From positions 3,142,001 through 3,206,000 of the forward strand of contig NZ_CATKVU010000006.1 of the NCBI RefSeq assembly GCF_949820605.1: a stretch of DNA of 64,000 nucleotides, given 5' to 3'. Source of the stretch: Segatella copri. Its GTDB lineage: Bacteria; Bacteroidota; Bacteroidia; Bacteroidales; Bacteroidaceae. A model generated the notes under the pieces. That model made no database searches. It was given only the letters and a program-made list of their open reading frames with translations, and was not told the origin of the DNA. Numbering within the stretch: position 1 is the first letter of the stretch; each line of letters opens with the position of its first letter. The position numbers and the translations under genes are program-made. Shown one piece after another: positions 62,881 to 64,000 of this stretch.

Positions 62881-64000
62881 TTATTCCAAGTTATCTGTCT
62901 TTGGTTTCAAGCAAGCCAACTGAATCGTCAGTGCTGCGATAACCACTACACCCAATACGGCAAAAGCCAGCCCCAGATTACCGCCATCTGAGAATTTACC
63001 CATTACCTGAGTAACCATTGCTCCAGCAAACACGCCAACCATGTTCATGATGCCATAGGCAGTAGCCCTGTATTTCGCCGAAATAATCTGGCAGAGAATA
63101 GGCATATTATTGGCATCAAACATGCCATACCCGACGCCGAAGAGTAAACCGGCTACCACAACTGCTACCACATTGTGACCGAAGCCCAAGAGGAATAGGG
63201 CTGGAATCGTCATACCTAATCCGATAGCACTAGTATAAACACGACCGCGGATATTCTTGCGAACCCACTTGTCTGAAAGCACACCTCCGAAGAGGACTCC
63301 AAACAAAGAGGAGATTGCGATGGTGATGGTTGACAGCGGACCAGCCTCTGACATAGGTACATTCAAGTTCTCTGCAAACAAAGTCGGAAGCCAGTTCTTG
63401 GTTGCCCAACCAGGGAGAGAAGGAACTGCGAAATAGAAGAGGATAACCCAAAATGTCCAAGTAGAAAATACAGCAGATAAGCCTTGTAATAATCCGCCCT
63501 TTGTGGACTTTCCCTGCTGAACTTCAGTAGTATTTACTGTATCCTTGTTTTTATCGTGCAACAACAGAAGCAACACGACAGAATAAGCAATTCCGAGAAT
63601 GCCAAACCAGTGGAATGTGGTGTGCCAGGAGAAGGCTGCTGCTACGGTAGCACCAAATCCTCCGATGGCCTGACCGACATACAAACCGGTCATGTGAACA
63701 CCGATAGCCAGAGATCTTGACTTTCCTTCATGCCAGTCGGCAATAAGGGATAAGGCAGAAGGGATGTAAAGAGCCTCACTAATACCCATCATCGCTCTCA
63801 ACATGTAAAGTTGATGGAAACTAGAAGCATATCCCATCAGGTAGGTCACCAGAGACCATACGAAGAGACTGCCTACTACTAATTTCTTTCTACTGACTCT
63901 ATCAGCCACGATTCCGGCAAATGGACTCACAATACCATAGATCCAAAGGAAGACTGCCATCAAAGCGCCAAAGGCTTCAGCCTGCTGCAGTTCCACGATA
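62881..64000 (-). CDS. nanT: MFS transporter, probable sialic acid permease (partial)
   Basis: About 372 residues are visible; the N-terminus with the first helix lies beyond the window end. Ten or more transmembrane helices can be drawn, with the MFS loop motif GIVADRVSRKK after helix 2 and a second GGVLSDKWVRKNIRGR after helix 8. A major facilitator beside nanA and an AGE epimerase corresponds to NanT of Bacteroides, which takes sialic acid across the inner membrane. Sugar-phosphate/anion symporters look similar, so the substrate is from context. It precedes nanA by 44 bp and likely heads or nearly heads the operon. Confidence 0.85.
   Translation of the reverse strand, partial: IVELQQAEAFGALMAVFLWIYGIVSPFAGIVADRVSRKKLVVGSLFVWSLVTYLMGYASSFHQLYMLRAMMGISEALYIPSALSLIADWHEGKSRSLAIGVHMTGLYVGQAIGGFGATVAAAFSWHTTFHWFGILGIAYSVVLLLLLHDKNKDTVNTTEVQQGKSTKGGLLQGLSAVFSTWTFWVILFYFAVPSLPGWATKNWLPTLFAENLNVPMSEAGPLSTITIAISSLFGVLFGGVLSDKWVRKNIRGRVYTSAIGLGMTIPALFLLGFGHNVVAVVVAGLLFGVGYGMFDANNMPILCQIISAKYRATAYGIMNMVGVFAGAMVTQVMGKFSDGGNLGLAFAVLGVVVIAALTIQLACLKPKTDNLE

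Overview
The window is chromosomal DNA from a member of the Bacteroidota, most like Prevotellaceae (Segatella/Prevotella copri type; the genus is inference). Support: three SusC/SusD pairs, start regions with the Bacteroidota promoter TTTG-N19/20-TAnnTTTG instead of sigma-70 boxes, fused SecDF, OmpH/Skp paralogues behind BamA, DUF4271, DUF6089 and DUF6242 proteins, and lipoproteins with a Cys followed by Ser/Asp/Met. No insertion sequence, phage, CRISPR array or rRNA was seen.

Region 1 (1-11.2 kb) is a polysaccharide utilisation locus (PUL). A divergent propeller sensor protein (cut by the window start) faces susC-susD, a secreted endonuclease/exonuclease/phosphatase-fold (EEP) phosphodiesterase, a GH144-type glucanase, a GH3 beta-glucosidase and a DUF4886 SGNH-like hydrolase. 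GH144 plus GH3 points to beta-1,2-glucan. The phosphodiesterase and esterase-like protein suggest that substituents on such glucans are stripped too (inference).

Region 2 (11.4-39.8 kb) is conserved housekeeping: pckA; DUF6242-DUF6089-uppS-bamA-three ompH-murI (envelope assembly); rbfA; an FtsX/LolE-type permease; an O-methyltransferase; aroQ and xerD with face-to-face promoters; metK-DUF4271-hemD-rnpA-yidD-tyrS; tRNA-Gln(TTG); an SDR dehydrogenase; HU; rhomboid and EEP proteins; secDF; tRNA-Arg(CCT); a third EEP protein; fabI.

Region 3 (39.8-46.9 kb) holds an 800-bp non-coding stretch with six 22-bp tandem repeats carrying a palindromic core, then a susC-susD pair without enzymes whose susC has a G8 tract in the signal-peptide codons, then an AAA-ATPase/PD-(D/E)XK protein.

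Region 4 (46.9-64 kb, minus strand) is a sialic acid harvest and catabolism operon: nanT (cut by the window end), nanA, AGE epimerase, secreted sialidase, susC-susD (nanO/nanU type), nanM-type mutarotase, a decayed ROK sugar kinase fragment, nagB, a NagB-like/PIG-L fusion, and a GH2 beta-galactosidase. Sialidase and GH2 would trim sialyl-galactosides, SusC/D import sialate, NanM offers the right anomer, and NanA, epimerase, kinase, deacetylase and NagB would bring it to fructose-6-phosphate. Two points stand out: the kinase gene at the expected place is only a remnant, and no classical nagA is present, while the fusion protein has an intact PIG-L deacetylase domain attached to a NagB domain that lost its catalytic residues.
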